Of a stretch of 64,000 bases of DNA, positions 1 to 8,089 are shown piece by piece. Under the pieces are notes generated by a model, which was given only the letters and a program-made list of their open reading frames with translations, made no database searches and was not told where the DNA came from. A program made the translations under genes and the position numbers. The stretch is from contig CAVXNQ010000018.1 of assembly GCA_963763205.1 (NCBI GenBank), positions 1-64,000 on the forward strand, written 5' to 3'. This DNA comes from DDH964 sp963763205 (GTDB lineage Bacteria > Desulfobacterota > Desulfuromonadia > Desulfuromonadales > DDH964). Position 1 is the first letter of the stretch; each line of letters starts with the position of its first letter.

Positions 1-1
1 G

Positions 2-118
2 CCGTATCGCCTCGCTTAGCCTGCGGTCGCCGTCCTGCTCGACTGCCCCCGCTACCTGCCGCGGCCCTTCAAGGTTGCCGAACACCGCTTTACCCAGCTC
101 GATCTCTTTCGCGAGTGA
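2..118 (+). CDS. C-terminal end of an unidentified gene entering the window
   Basis: From base 20 to the TGA at 116-118 there is an open stretch reading PAVAVLLDCPRYLPRPFKVA and ending QLDLFRE. Its composition looks like a genuine protein C-terminus. The same frame has a TAG at 17-19, so the upstream part would have to be in another frame, for example after a single-base indel like those seen elsewhere in this window. I do not recognise the family. It could also be a chance open frame. Confidence 0.3.
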
Positions 119-285
119 CGCCTCACCCCGTACCAATTCCCATCAAAACCCTCTCGTCCGGGATCGCCTCGCCCGCCACCGCATGTCCCCAAAACGGCAG
201 GAGCCTCCGGGTCCTGAGACCCCGAGGCTCCTGTTGGCGTGTCGCTTTCCCTCTCCGGCCGGAGCATCGCCTCCGGAAACCGCCG

Positions 286-861
286 TCAGGAATGATAGAC
301 GCTGGCCAGGTTGACGGCCATGTAGTCAGGCTGCCGGCAGCCGACCATCTCCAGAAAACCCGGCAGCGAGAGGTTCTCCGTCTCGGGAAATTCCTCTACC
401 TGCAGCCTGCTCAGACCGAGAAACTTTTCGCTGAGCCGGTAGATGTCCGCCTCCTCCGCCTCCCCGCTGAGCACATGGTCATGGAGGAGAAACCGGAGGG
501 AGCCCATTTTCAGCGTCCGCTCCTGGTGCTCCCGGCGCTTGCGAGCGTTTCCTTCGAAACGTCCGGGATGGTAGTCCATGATCCCCCGGATGTCCTTCAG
601 TGCCAGGTGCACTGCATTCAAGGTGGCGCAGGTCTTCTGGGTGTTGTCGCGCAGGGCGTAGAATTCGGCCTCGGTGAGATAGATCCTGCCGGGGCGGTGC
701 AGATGCTCGCGGGCGCCGTGGGTGGCGCCCGACCGGTCGTTGCAGAGGTCGGCAAGGGTCATTCCGTAAGGGCCCCCTTCCACTTCCGGCATGCTGACCG
801 TTCCGATGATGGCGTAAAACTGGTCGCCGGGAAAGATGACGAGTTTGCGGCCGTTTTCCAT
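286..861 (-). CDS. Hypothetical protein, 191 aa
   Basis: I chose the ATG at 861 over an upstream one because a clear AGGAG lies 8 bases before it. The protein begins MENGRKLVIFPGDQFYAIIG. It has no signal peptide or membrane segment, is mixed charged and looks cytoplasmic. I recognise no domain. A well-formed sigma70-like promoter (1039-1067) lies upstream on the same strand, immediately after the M23 peptidase gene, so it is probably transcribed on its own with a 5' leader of about 170 bases. Function unknown. Confidence 0.7.
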   Translation of the reverse strand: MENGRKLVIFPGDQFYAIIGTVSMPEVEGGPYGMTLADLCNDRSGATHGAREHLHRPGRIYLTEAEFYALRDNTQKTCATLNAVHLALKDIRGIMDYHPGRFEGNARKRREHQERTLKMGSLRFLLHDHVLSGEAEEADIYRLSEKFLGLSRLQVEEFPETENLSLPGFLEMVGCRQPDYMAVNLASVYHS

Positions 862-1038
862 GGTAGCGGTCTCCTGCAGGACCCTCGCATTAAGAAACGT
901 CGCAGCCTGTCCCCGGCCAACAAGCAGCGCTGTCATTTGCTGCCTCAGTATTAAATGGCTCCTGCCGGTTCCCTTTCCGGGGGACTTTGCTGCCGCTCTT
1001 CCCGCGACTTTCCTGGTCCAGGTTGGTATACTGACCTG

Positions 1039-1067
1039 TTTCTATCCCATGAAAAAATACATGTCAA
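1039..1067 (-). promoter_or_regulatory. Sigma70-type promoter for the 191-aa hypothetical gene
   Basis: On the minus strand TTGACA (1062-1067) and TAGAAA (1039-1044) are separated by exactly 17 bases. The site lies just beyond the stop codon of the M23 peptidase gene and points at the gene at 286-861. Confidence 0.55.
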
Positions 1068-1069
1068 TT

Positions 1070-2418
1070 TTAAATTCCGGCCGTCGCGAGTTCCGAGGGG
1101 CCGGCGGACAAATCCGGCGCCGGCGGATTTTCCGTTCTGGCCTGCTGGACCCCGCCTCCCTGGAGGCGGTCGACGAGGGGCCGGATCGACTGTTCGAAGT
1201 CGGCCAGCTGTTTTTTGGCAATCGGCGCCGCCGCCGCGCTCTTGATCTTGGTGGGGTTGATCGGCTCGCCGTTCTTGCGCATCCGGAAGCAGAGATGGGG
1301 GCCGGTGGCCAGGCCGGTGGCGCCGACGTAGCCGATCACCTGCCCCTGGCTGACCCGTCGGTTATGCTTCATCCCCTTGGCGAAGCGGCACATGTGCAGA
1401 TAGATCGAGACGTAGCCGTTGCTGTGGCGGATCTTGATGTAAGTTGCCGTTGAAGCGGTTGTAGCCGATGTCGTAGATGGTGCCGTCGCCGACGGTCTTG
1501 ATCGGAGTGCCGACCGGAGCGGCGTAGTCGATGGCCGGATGCGCCTTCCAGGTTCTGGTGATGGGATGGAAGCGGTGCATCGAGTAGCCGGAGGAGATCC
1601 GGGTGAAGGCCAGTGGCGCGCGCAAAAAGGCCTTGCGCAGGCTGTTGCCGTCGGCGTCGTAGTAGGCGGGCGGGTTATCGCCGTCGCTGTAGAGGAAGGC
1701 CTTGTAGGTTTCGCCCTGGTTGGTGAATTCGGCGGCGAGGATGCGCCCGTAGCCGGCCAGCTTGCCGTCCCGGTAGCGTTTTTCGAGCACCACCCGGAAG
1801 GAATCCCCGGCGCGGATGTCGCGGATGAAGTCGATGTCCCAGCCGAAGATGTCGGCCAGGGACATGGCCAGTTCGCCGCTCTCGCCGATGCTTTCGACGC
1901 TTTCGAAGAGGCTGGAGGTGATCTCGCCGCGGACGAATGCGGTCTTCACCGTATAGGGAATGGCGACCCGCGAAACGTCGAAGCCCGCTTCTCCCTTGCT
2001 GATCAGCAGCTGGTCGCTGCGGTCGATGTCGAAGAGGAGCTTCTCGAAGGCCCCGTTGCTGAGGCAGATTTGATAAGGCTCGCCCGGCGCAGATGCCGGA
2101 AAGGGGGAAGACCTTGCGGCTCGCGGCGGCAAGCTGCTGGATTTCCTGGGGGGAAAGATAGGAACCCAGCAGCCCGGTCACGGTGTCGCCGGAGTTGAAC
2201 TCGCCCTTGACGACCTCTTGCGGATCTCGCGGGGGCGGCGGCGGCGCGGCTGGGTCTGGGGGCGCGGTGCGGGCTTCCGAGGCGGTGACGGTGCCCCGGC
2301 CGTGGAGCATCAGGCCCCCGAGGGCCACGGCCAGGACCGGCAGCAGGAGCAGGAGGCGCCGGGAACGGCGCGCCGGGGCGGCGTCGGTTCGAAGGGGGGG
2401 ATTGAAATCCTCTTTCAT
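1070..2418 (-). CDS. M23-family peptidase, LysM/OapA-like (two frameshifts)
   Basis: This is a murein-endopeptidase-like protein of about 448 aa, once two +1 shifts near 2084 (an extra G in the run encoding ICAGEPYQI) and near 1442 (an extra T after FNGN) are repaired. An N-terminal membrane anchor (RRLLLLLPVLAVALGGLML) is followed by a proline-rich linker and a periplasmic region. The C-terminal M23 domain has the HxxxD zinc site in HPAIDYAAPVGTPI and a GLATGPHLCFRM segment. There Cys (Asp in some relatives I recall) replaces the second His of the usual HxH, so catalysis may be altered. Families of this type hydrolyse peptidoglycan cross-links in the periplasm. The shifts resemble sequencing errors because all parts stay conserved. 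Confidence 0.8.
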
Positions 2419-2609
2419 TACTTTTGCTCTCTGAAAATTCTCTGGGAACAGATTTAGCGGGAGGCAGCGTGGGCGACGCCAGGTTGCGCCGGATTACGGT
2501 CTCGATCGCCAGAAACCTGGGCGCACGCCTTATCCCTTCGGGGGTGTGCCAAGGGCGTTGCCGAGGGGTGGGGGCGACGGATGGATCCCGGGGCCGCCTG
2601 CAGAAAAAA

Positions 2610-2924
2610 TTACCGGGGCGGGGCGCGGCTGCGCAGGAGCGAGGCGGTTCTGACCGCTGGCGGGGCCAGAACCTGAAGGACGAACAAGAGCGGGAGAGCT
2701 GGCAGGATGAGCGTTGCCAGGGTGGGGCAGGCCGGGGCTGTGGCATCGGCGTGGTGGACGAAGGCGCAGACGGCGCAGTCCGGGTGGTCGGCGAGGTCGT
2801 GGTGGTGGTGGAAGCTGCCGAGGACAGCAACCAGAAGCAGCAGCGTGGCCAGGCAAAGCGCGAGGCGTTCGCGCCCGATCCTGGAGCTGGAATGGGATGG
2901 CTTGGTGGGATGAGCCGGGTTCAT
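2610..2924 (-). CDS. Small His/Cys-rich single-span membrane protein, 104 aa
   Basis: The protein has one hydrophobic segment (LALCLATLLLLVAVLGSF). It is followed directly by a metal-ligand-rich stretch, HHHHDLADHPDCAVCAFVHH, containing CxxC and many histidines, and then a second hydrophobic stretch. This resembles the small DUF2946-like proteins often found near metal transport genes, but I cannot assign a family firmly. No ribosome-binding site is visible. The promoter at 2933-2961 would start transcription only a few bases before the ATG, suggesting a nearly leaderless message. Role in metal binding is inference. Confidence 0.55.
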   Translation of the reverse strand: MNPAHPTKPSHSSSRIGRERLALCLATLLLLVAVLGSFHHHHDLADHPDCAVCAFVHHADATAPACPTLATLILPALPLLFVLQVLAPPAVRTASLLRSRAPPR

Positions 2925-2932
2925 GGCTGATC

Positions 2933-2961
2933 AGTAGAACTTATTTTCCGATCTGTGTCAA
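2933..2961 (-). promoter_or_regulatory. Promoter for the small His/Cys-rich protein
   Basis: On the minus strand TTGACA (2956-2961), a 17-base spacer and TCTACT (2933-2938). The predicted start point falls about 2 bases before the ATG at 2924. Confidence 0.4.
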
Positions 2962-2979
2962 ATCTTCAGTCCAGGGCCT

Positions 2980-4122
2980 TCATCCGGCGAGCCGGTCGAG
3001 GAACGCCCCCACCTTCGGCGTGAACTTCTCCGGTTCGACCAGGAAGGAGTCGTGGCCGTAGTCGGAGTCGATGAGGTGGTAGGCAACCTCCTTGCCGAGC
3101 CTTTCGAGGACCCGCACCACCTCTTCGGTCTGGCCCGGCGGGTAGAGCCAGTCCGAGGTGAAGGCGAACCAGAGCGAGGGGCAGTGGAGGTGGGAGAGGG
3201 CGTCCTCCAGGCCGTCGAAGTTCCAGGCGACGTCGTAGAGGTCGAGGGCCTTGGCCAGGTAGAGGAAGCTGTTGGTGTCGAAGCGGTCGACGAAGTTCTG
3301 GCCGTTGTACTTGAGGTAGCGCTCCACCTCGAATTGGCCGAAGAAGTCGAACTGGCCGTCGCGCAGCGAGTAGCGGCGGCCGAACTTGAGGTGCATCGAG
3401 GCGTCGGAGAGGAAGGAGATGTGTCCCACGGCGCGGGCCAGGGCCAGCCCGTCGGCGGGGGGATGCTCGGGCTTGTAGTTCCCCTTGCGCCACAGCGGGT
3501 CGTTGTAGATCGCCTGGCGGGCCAGGGCGTTGAGCGCGATGGCCATCGGCGAGGTGCGACCGGTGCCGGCGATGGGGACGATCGAGCGCACCACCTGCGG
3601 GTAGAGAATCCCCCACTCCAGGGCCTGCATCGCACCCATGCTGCCGCCGATGACGGTCAGCAGCGAGTCGATGCCGAGGCGGTCGAGGAGCAGCTTTTGC
3701 GCGCGCACCATATCGCGCACCATCAGCACCGGGAAGGAGAGGTTGTAGGGCCTGCCGGTGCGCGGGTTGATGCTGGCCGGGCCGGTAGAACCCTTGCAGG
3801 AGCCGATGACGTTGGAGCTGATAACGAAGTAGCGTTCGGTATCGAGGAGCTTGCCCGGGCCGATCATGTCGTCCCACCACCCCGGCTTGCGGTCCTCAAG
3901 GCTGTGGCGGCCGGCGGCGTGGGCGTCCCCGGTCCAGGCGTGGCAGACCAGGATCGCGTTCGACTTGGCGGCGTTGAGTTCGCCGTAGGTCTCGTAGGCG
4001 AGAGTCAGCGGCCCGAGCAGGCGGCCGCTTTCCAGCTGCAGCTCGGTGTCGAAGTGGGCGTATTCGGTTTTGACGATGCCGGCGGAATTGGTCAATGTCA
4101 TCCTGTTCGGAAACGATCTCAT
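2980..4122 (-). CDS. metX: Homoserine O-acetyltransferase
   Basis: MetX transfers an acyl group from acetyl-CoA to L-homoserine, the first committed step of methionine synthesis in the cytoplasm. The sequence is a full-length alpha/beta-hydrolase of about 380 aa. It has the conserved CHAWTGDAHAAG segment, the nucleophile elbow GGSMGAMQALEWG (Ser near residue 162), NLSFPVLMVRDMV, and the C-terminal Asp and His in IDSDYGHDSFLVEP. The ATG at 4122 is chosen; a TTG at 4140 and an ATG at 4101 are alternatives, and no site has a strong ribosome-binding sequence. It sits directly behind a promoter, SAM-I riboswitch and terminator (4145-4415), so it should be switched off when S-adenosylmethionine is plentiful. 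Confidence 0.93.
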   Translation of the reverse strand: MRSFPNRMTLTNSAGIVKTEYAHFDTELQLESGRLLGPLTLAYETYGELNAAKSNAILVCHAWTGDAHAAGRHSLEDRKPGWWDDMIGPGKLLDTERYFVISSNVIGSCKGSTGPASINPRTGRPYNLSFPVLMVRDMVRAQKLLLDRLGIDSLLTVIGGSMGAMQALEWGILYPQVVRSIVPIAGTGRTSPMAIALNALARQAIYNDPLWRKGNYKPEHPPADGLALARAVGHISFLSDASMHLKFGRRYSLRDGQFDFFGQFEVERYLKYNGQNFVDRFDTNSFLYLAKALDLYDVAWNFDGLEDALSHLHCPSLWFAFTSDWLYPPGQTEEVVRVLERLGKEVAYHLIDSDYGHDSFLVEPEKFTPKVGAFLDRLAG

Positions 4123-4144
4123 CGCCCGGCGCTCACTCAAGACG

Positions 4145-4187
4145 CAAAAAAAAGGCCCCTTCCCGAAAAAGATGGGAAGGGGCCTTG
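4145..4187 (-). terminator. Intrinsic terminator of SAM riboswitch 1
   Basis: Read on the minus strand, a long GC-rich stem (AAGGCCCCTTCCC paired with GGGAAGGGGCCTT) is followed by eight T residues, just before metX. This is the expression platform of the adjacent aptamer. Confidence 0.9.
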
Positions 4188-4221
4188 AGATGCCGGGTGT
4201 GCGCGGCGGATCGTTCGGGCT

Positions 4222-4361
4222 CCGTCCTCATCTCGCCAACTTTCGCCCCTGGGGGCATCGGTCGGCAGGAATTAGCACCTGGCGCCCGCCTCAGCCTTGG
4301 CGGCGGCGGACCGGTTGCTGTGGTTTCACAGGGCCTGTCCCTCCACCACTCTTGATAAAGA
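4222..4361 (-). ncRNA. SAM-I (S-box) riboswitch upstream of metX
   Basis: The minus strand carries the S-box core in order: TTATCAAGAGTGGTGGAGGG, GGCCCTGTGAAACCACAGCA ACC, AGGTGCTAATTCC and the closing GATGAGGA. These are the kink-turn, SAM-binding core and P1 strands of SAM-I. It is followed by a terminator stem and metX, so SAM binding should terminate transcription before metX. Confidence 0.93.
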
Positions 4362-4386
4362 CGCTGCTATGCGGTTGTAAGGCCGA

Positions 4387-4415
4387 ACTCTAGCGGAACG
4401 GGGCGTCCTTGTCAA
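4387..4415 (-). promoter_or_regulatory. Promoter of SAM riboswitch 1 / metX
   Basis: On the minus strand TTGACA (4410-4415), 17-base spacer, TAGAGT (4387-4392). It ends about 25 bases before the riboswitch aptamer and begins just after the stop codon of the preceding PLP enzyme gene. Confidence 0.75.
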
Positions 4416-4435
4416 TCGCCTTGCATCGCCCTGGC

Positions 4436-5600
4436 TCAGGCCAGCGCCTGCTCCAGGTCCTCCCAGAGATCCTCGACGTCCTCGATGCCGGCGGAGATGC
4501 GCACCAGCGACTCGCGCAGGCCGAGGCGCTGTTTGTCGGCGGCGGGGAGTGGCGGCGTGGGACATGCTCCAGCAGTGGGTGAGGATCGTCTCCACGCCGC
4601 CGAGGCTGGGGGCGATGATCGGCAGCTTCAGGCGCCGCAGCAGCGGCGGGATCGCGGAGGTTTCCTTGAGTTCGAAGGAGAGGATCGCCCCGGCGCCGGA
4701 GGCCTGGGCAAAGTGGGTTTCGCGGCCGGGGAAGTCGGGGAGCCCGGGATAGAGGACCCGGCCTACCGCCGGGTGGCCGGCGAGGCGTTCGGCCAGGACC
4801 CGGGCGTTCTCCTGGGAGGCCTCGAGGCGCAGTTTGAGGGTCTTGATCCCCCGCGAGAGGAGGAAGCAGTCGAAGGGGGAGAGGACCGCGCCGAAGGCGT
4901 TCTGGAAGAATTTCAGCCGTCGCCCCAGCTCCGGCTCTGCCACCGTCACCAGGCCCGCCATCAGATCCGAATGGCCGCCGAGAAACTTGGTGGCGCTGTG
5001 GATGACGACGTCGATGCCGAGCTCCAGTGGCCGCTGCAGGAGCGGGGTCATGAAGGTGTTGTCGAGCAGGGTCAAAAGGCCGCGCTCCCTGGCCAGCGCC
5101 GCCACCGCCCTGAGGTCGGTGATCTTGAACAGCGGGTTGGAGGGGGTCTCGAGGAAGATGGCGCGGGTCGCCGGCCGGATGGCCGCGGCCACGGCTTCGA
5201 GGTCGCAGGTGTCGACGAAGCTGACCGCGACGCCGTTCTGGGGCAGGACCCGGGTGAGGTAGCGCCAGCTGCCGCCGTAGAGGTCCTCGGGGGCGATCAG
5301 GTGGTCGCCGCTCTTCAGCAGCGCCAGGGCGCTGCCGACGGCCGCCATGCCGGTGGCGTAGGCGAAGCCGCTGCACCCCCCTTCGAGTAGGGCGATCGCC
5401 TCCTCCACCTGCTGCCGGCTCGGGTTGCCGCTGCGCGAATAGTCGAACTCACCGGGCTGGCCGCCGGGGTGATGGTAGGTGGAGGCCGGGTAGATCGGCA
5501 CCACCGCGGCTCCGGTGGCCGGATCGCGGTCGGTTCCTTGGTGGACCAAGACCGTTGCTGGACGCAACGGTCTTGTCCTTTGTCCTTTGTCATTTGTCAT
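4436..5600 (-). CDS. Cystathionine gamma-synthase/lyase-family PLP enzyme, copy 1 (one frameshift)
   Basis: This Cys/Met-metabolism PLP enzyme probably acts on O-acetylhomoserine or cystathionine. Conserved parts include YPASTYHHPGG, DYSRSGNPSR, ATGMAAV, DNTFMTPLLQRPLELG, the PLP lysine in HSATKFLGGHSD, and SLGGVETILTHCWSMSHA. An extra C in a CCCC run near 4545 shifts the frame after MSHAAT. The original frame resumes as PAADKQRLGLRESLVRISAG and ends EQALA at 4436. The apparent start lies inside a tandem repeat, and its first residues (MTNDKGQRTR) are repeat-encoded. A TTG at the later PLR codon, preceded by AAAGGACAAGA, is an alternative. It forms one transcript with the paralogue upstream, under SAM riboswitch 2. 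CGS, CGL and O-acetylhomoserine sulfhydrylase cannot be told apart from sequence alone. Confidence 0.85.
5547..5575. repeat. Perfect 12-bp inverted repeat at the start of the PLP gene
   Basis: CAAGACCGTTGC and GCAACGGTCTTG are separated by 5 bases. The hairpin lies at the N-terminal end of the copy-1 PLP gene and joins directly onto the heptamer tandem at 5574. It could affect translation start or be part of the repeat element. Confidence 0.6.
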
Positions 5601-5657
5601 TTGTTGTGATCTTTCGTTCCGTGGTTAACGATTTTGCCAATGACCAATGACCAATGA
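5574..5657. repeat. Period-7 tandem repeats in two inverted arms (locus A)
   Basis: The left arm is four heptamers (TGTCCTT twice, TGTCATT twice, 5574-5601). The right arm is three perfect CCAATGA heptamers (5637-5657). The arms are reverse complements in part (GTCATT versus AATGAC). The right arm directly abuts the stop codon of the second PLP gene at 5658-5660. Similar period-7 loci with other sequences occur at 11.3, 24.6, 25.3 and 26.7 kb. Confidence 0.8.
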
Positions 5658-6818
5658 CTATCCTAGCGCCTGTTCCAGATCAGCGATGATATCACGGGCG
5701 CTCTCGATCCCCACCGACAAACGCAGCAGGGAGTCGCAGATCCCCAGGCGCTGCCGTTCCGGTTCGGGGATATCGCCATGGGTCTGCACCGCCGGCAGGG
5801 TGAGGAGCGATTCGACCCCGCCGAGGCTCTCGGCAAAGGAGATCAGCCGGATGCGCTCCAGCAACTGCCGTGCGGTTTCCGGAGTGTCGACGCGGAAGGA
5901 GAGCATGCCGCCGAAGCCGGAGGCCTGGCGTTTCGAGAGTTCGTGGCCGGGGTGATTTTCCAGCCCCGGGTAGTAGACGCTGGTGACCTTCGGCTGATCC
6001 CGCAGCCAGCGGGCGACCTCCAAGGCGTTGGCACAGTGGCGCTCGAGGCGCAGGGCGAGGGTCTTCAGCGAGCGCAGCAGCAGCCAGCAGTCCTGGGGCG
6101 GAAGAATGCCGCCGGTGGAGTTCTGGAGGAAGTAGAGGCGCTCCCCCAGTTCGGCGGTGCGGGCGACCAGGGCTCCGGCGCAGAGGTCATTGTGGCCGCC
6201 GAAGTACTTGGTCGCCGAGTAGACGGTGACGTCGGCGCCGAAGTCGAAGGGGCGCTGCAGCACCGGGGTGAGGAAGGTGTTGTCGACGATGAAGAGCAGG
6301 CCGCGCGTTCGACAGATCTCCCCCAGCGCCGCCAGGTCGGCGACGCCAAGCAAGGGATTGCCGGGCGTTTCGACCAGCAGCGCCTTCGTCTGCGGGGTGA
6401 CGGCCGCGGCGACGGCGGCGCTGTCGGTGGTGTCGACGTAGTCGGCAGCCAGGCCGAGCTTGGCAAAGATCTGTTCCAGGACCCGGTAGGTGCCGCCGTA
6501 GAGGTCCTGGGAGACCAGCAGGTGGTCGCCGGCACTGAAGTGGAGAAAGAGCGTGGTCAGCGCCGCCATCCCCGAGGCGAAAGCCAGCCCCCTGGCGCCC
6601 CCCTCGAGATCGGCGAAGGCCTCTTCGAGGAGTTGGCGGGTCGGGTTGCCGGAGCGGGTGTAGTCGAAACCGGTGCTCTGTCCGACCCCGGGGTGGCGGT
6701 AGGTGGCGCTGGGGTAGATGGGAAAACTGATCCCCCCGGTCTTCGCGTCGCGGCCCACGCCGATCTGTACCAGTCGGCTCTCCCGGCTCCAATGGTTCTG
6801 CTTCTGCTGCTGGTTCAT
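5658..6818 (-). CDS. Cystathionine gamma-synthase/lyase-family PLP enzyme, copy 2
   Basis: The enzyme is 386 aa, full length and in one frame. The PLP lysine lies in YSATKYFGGHNDLCAG. Other family blocks are YPSATYRHPG, DYTRSGNPTRQLLEEA, FASGMAALTTLF, VDNTFLTPVLQRPFDFGADV and AESLGGVESLLTLPAVQTHG. It is about 45% like copy 1 by eye. It lies directly behind promoter 7076-7104, a SAM-I riboswitch and its terminator, and is followed by copy 1 after a short repeat-filled gap. With CysK and MetX it would turn sulfide or cysteine into homocysteine in the cytoplasm. The two copies may split synthesis and lysis of cystathionine, or direct sulfhydrylation; sequence does not decide. Confidence 0.88.
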   Translation of the reverse strand: MNQQQKQNHWSRESRLVQIGVGRDAKTGGISFPIYPSATYRHPGVGQSTGFDYTRSGNPTRQLLEEAFADLEGGARGLAFASGMAALTTLFLHFSAGDHLLVSQDLYGGTYRVLEQIFAKLGLAADYVDTTDSAAVAAAVTPQTKALLVETPGNPLLGVADLAALGEICRTRGLLFIVDNTFLTPVLQRPFDFGADVTVYSATKYFGGHNDLCAGALVARTAELGERLYFLQNSTGGILPPQDCWLLLRSLKTLALRLERHCANALEVARWLRDQPKVTSVYYPGLENHPGHELSKRQASGFGGMLSFRVDTPETARQLLERIRLISFAESLGGVESLLTLPAVQTHGDIPEPERQRLGICDSLLRLSVGIESARDIIADLEQALG

Positions 6819-6845
6819 GGCATCATCCCCTTGCGGTGACGGGGC

Positions 6846-6883
6846 GCAAAAATCCCCTTCTCATGATGGGGATGAGAAGGGGC
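6846..6883 (-). terminator. Intrinsic terminator of SAM riboswitch 2
   Basis: On the minus strand CCCCTTCTCATC pairs with GATGAGAAGGGG and is followed by ATTTTTGC. It lies between the aptamer and the first PLP gene. Confidence 0.88.
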
Positions 6884-6920
6884 TTCGCGGGACCGCTTGG
6901 AGAACGGCGCATCCGTGAAG

Positions 6921-7053
6921 CACCGTCCTCATCTTTCCCGCCTGAGCCCTTTTGGGCTTCGGCGAGCAGGATTTAGCACCTGGCATCCGCACCCTGCGGA
7001 TCGGTTGCTGTGGCATCGTCGGGCCTGTCCCTCCGCCACTCTCGATAAGAACG
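6921..7053 (-). ncRNA. SAM-I (S-box) riboswitch upstream of the two PLP genes
   Basis: The minus strand shows TTATCGAGAGTGGCGGAGGG, then GGCCC, GATGCCACAGCAACC, CCAGGTGCTAAATCCTGC and GATGAGGACGG, the conserved SAM-I core. It is a second, diverged copy of the element preceding metX, with the same order: promoter, aptamer, terminator, gene. Confidence 0.93.
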
Positions 7054-7075
7054 CTGCCGCGTTATGTTGACGGTT

Positions 7076-7104
7076 AGCCTAAAGAACGCACCGCCCCTTG
7101 TCAA
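7076..7104 (-). promoter_or_regulatory. Promoter of SAM riboswitch 2
   Basis: On the minus strand TTGACA (7099-7104), 17-base spacer, TAGGCT (7076-7081), about 25 bases before the aptamer. Same spacing and -35 as the metX promoter. Confidence 0.72.
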
Positions 7105-7133
7105 CCCACTTCGTAAAGAACCCTCTGTACCCC

Positions 7134-8087
7134 TCAGACGATCCCCTCGAAGAGGATGCTGGAGAGGTAGCGTTCGCCCGAGTCGGGAAGGATGACGACG
7201 ATCGTCTTCCCCTGGAATTCGGGCTGCCGGGCCAGGCGGATCGCCGCCGCGGCGGCGGCCCCGCAGGAGATCCCGGAGAGGATCCCCTCCTTGAGGGCGA
7301 GCTCGCGGGCGGTTTCGAGGGACTCGTCGTTGCTGACCTGTTCGACCCGGTCGACCACCGACAGGTCGAGGGTGTCGGGGATGAAGCCGGCGCCGATCCC
7401 CTGGATCTTGTGCGGTCCCGGGCGCAGCTCCTCGCCGGCCAGATACTGGGTGATCACCGGGCTGTCGGTCGGCTCCACCGCCACCGAGAGGATATTCTTG
7501 CCCCGGGTCTGCTTGATATAGCGGGAGATGCCGGTGATGGTGCCGCCGGTGCCGACCCCGGAGACCAGCACGTCGACCGCGCCGTCGGTGTCGTCCCAGA
7601 TCTCCGGCCCGGTGGTCTGCTCGTGGATCGCCGGGTTCGCCGGGTTCTTGAACTGGTGCAGCAGCACGTAGCGGTTCGGGTCGCTGGCCGCCAGCTCCTC
7701 GGCGGCGGCGATGGCGCCGGCCATCCCCTTGGCCCCGGGGGTGAGGACCAGGTTGGCGCCGAAGGCCTTGAGGACCTTGCGCCGCTCCAGGCTCATCGTC
7801 TCGGGCATGGTCAGGGTGATGGGAATGCCGCGGGCGGCGGCGACGAAGGCGAGGGCGATGCCGGTGTTGCCGCTGGTCGGCTCGACCATCTCCTTGCCCG
7901 GGCCGAGCAGCCCTTTCTTCTCGGCGTCCCAGACCATCGAGGCGCCGATCCGGCACTTGACCGAATAGGCCGGGTTGCGCCCCTCGATCTTGCCGAGGAT
8001 GGTGGTGCCGGCCGGTGCCAGGCGGTGCAGGCGCACCAGCGGGGTGCGGCCGATGGAGAGGGAGTTGTCGGCGTAGATGCGGCTCAT
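7134..8087 (-). CDS. cysK: Cysteine synthase (O-acetylserine sulfhydrylase)
   Basis: CysK condenses O-acetylserine with sulfide to make L-cysteine, using PLP. The 317-aa protein has the PLP-lysine region NPAYSVKCRIG, the substrate loop EPTSGNTGIALAF, the phosphate loop GVGTGGTITGISRYIK, and the SGISCGAAAAAA and LPDSGERYLS blocks near the C-terminus. It starts at the ATG at 8087, preceded by AAAGGAGCC, only 2 bases after the sulfite reductase gene, so the two are translationally close and co-transcribed. Sulfide made by the upstream enzyme is its direct substrate. Confidence 0.95.
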   Translation of the reverse strand: MSRIYADNSLSIGRTPLVRLHRLAPAGTTILGKIEGRNPAYSVKCRIGASMVWDAEKKGLLGPGKEMVEPTSGNTGIALAFVAAARGIPITLTMPETMSLERRKVLKAFGANLVLTPGAKGMAGAIAAAEELAASDPNRYVLLHQFKNPANPAIHEQTTGPEIWDDTDGAVDVLVSGVGTGGTITGISRYIKQTRGKNILSVAVEPTDSPVITQYLAGEELRPGPHKIQGIGAGFIPDTLDLSVVDRVEQVSNDESLETARELALKEGILSGISCGAAAAAAIRLARQPEFQGKTIVVILPDSGERYLSSILFEGIV

Positions 8088-8089
8088 GG

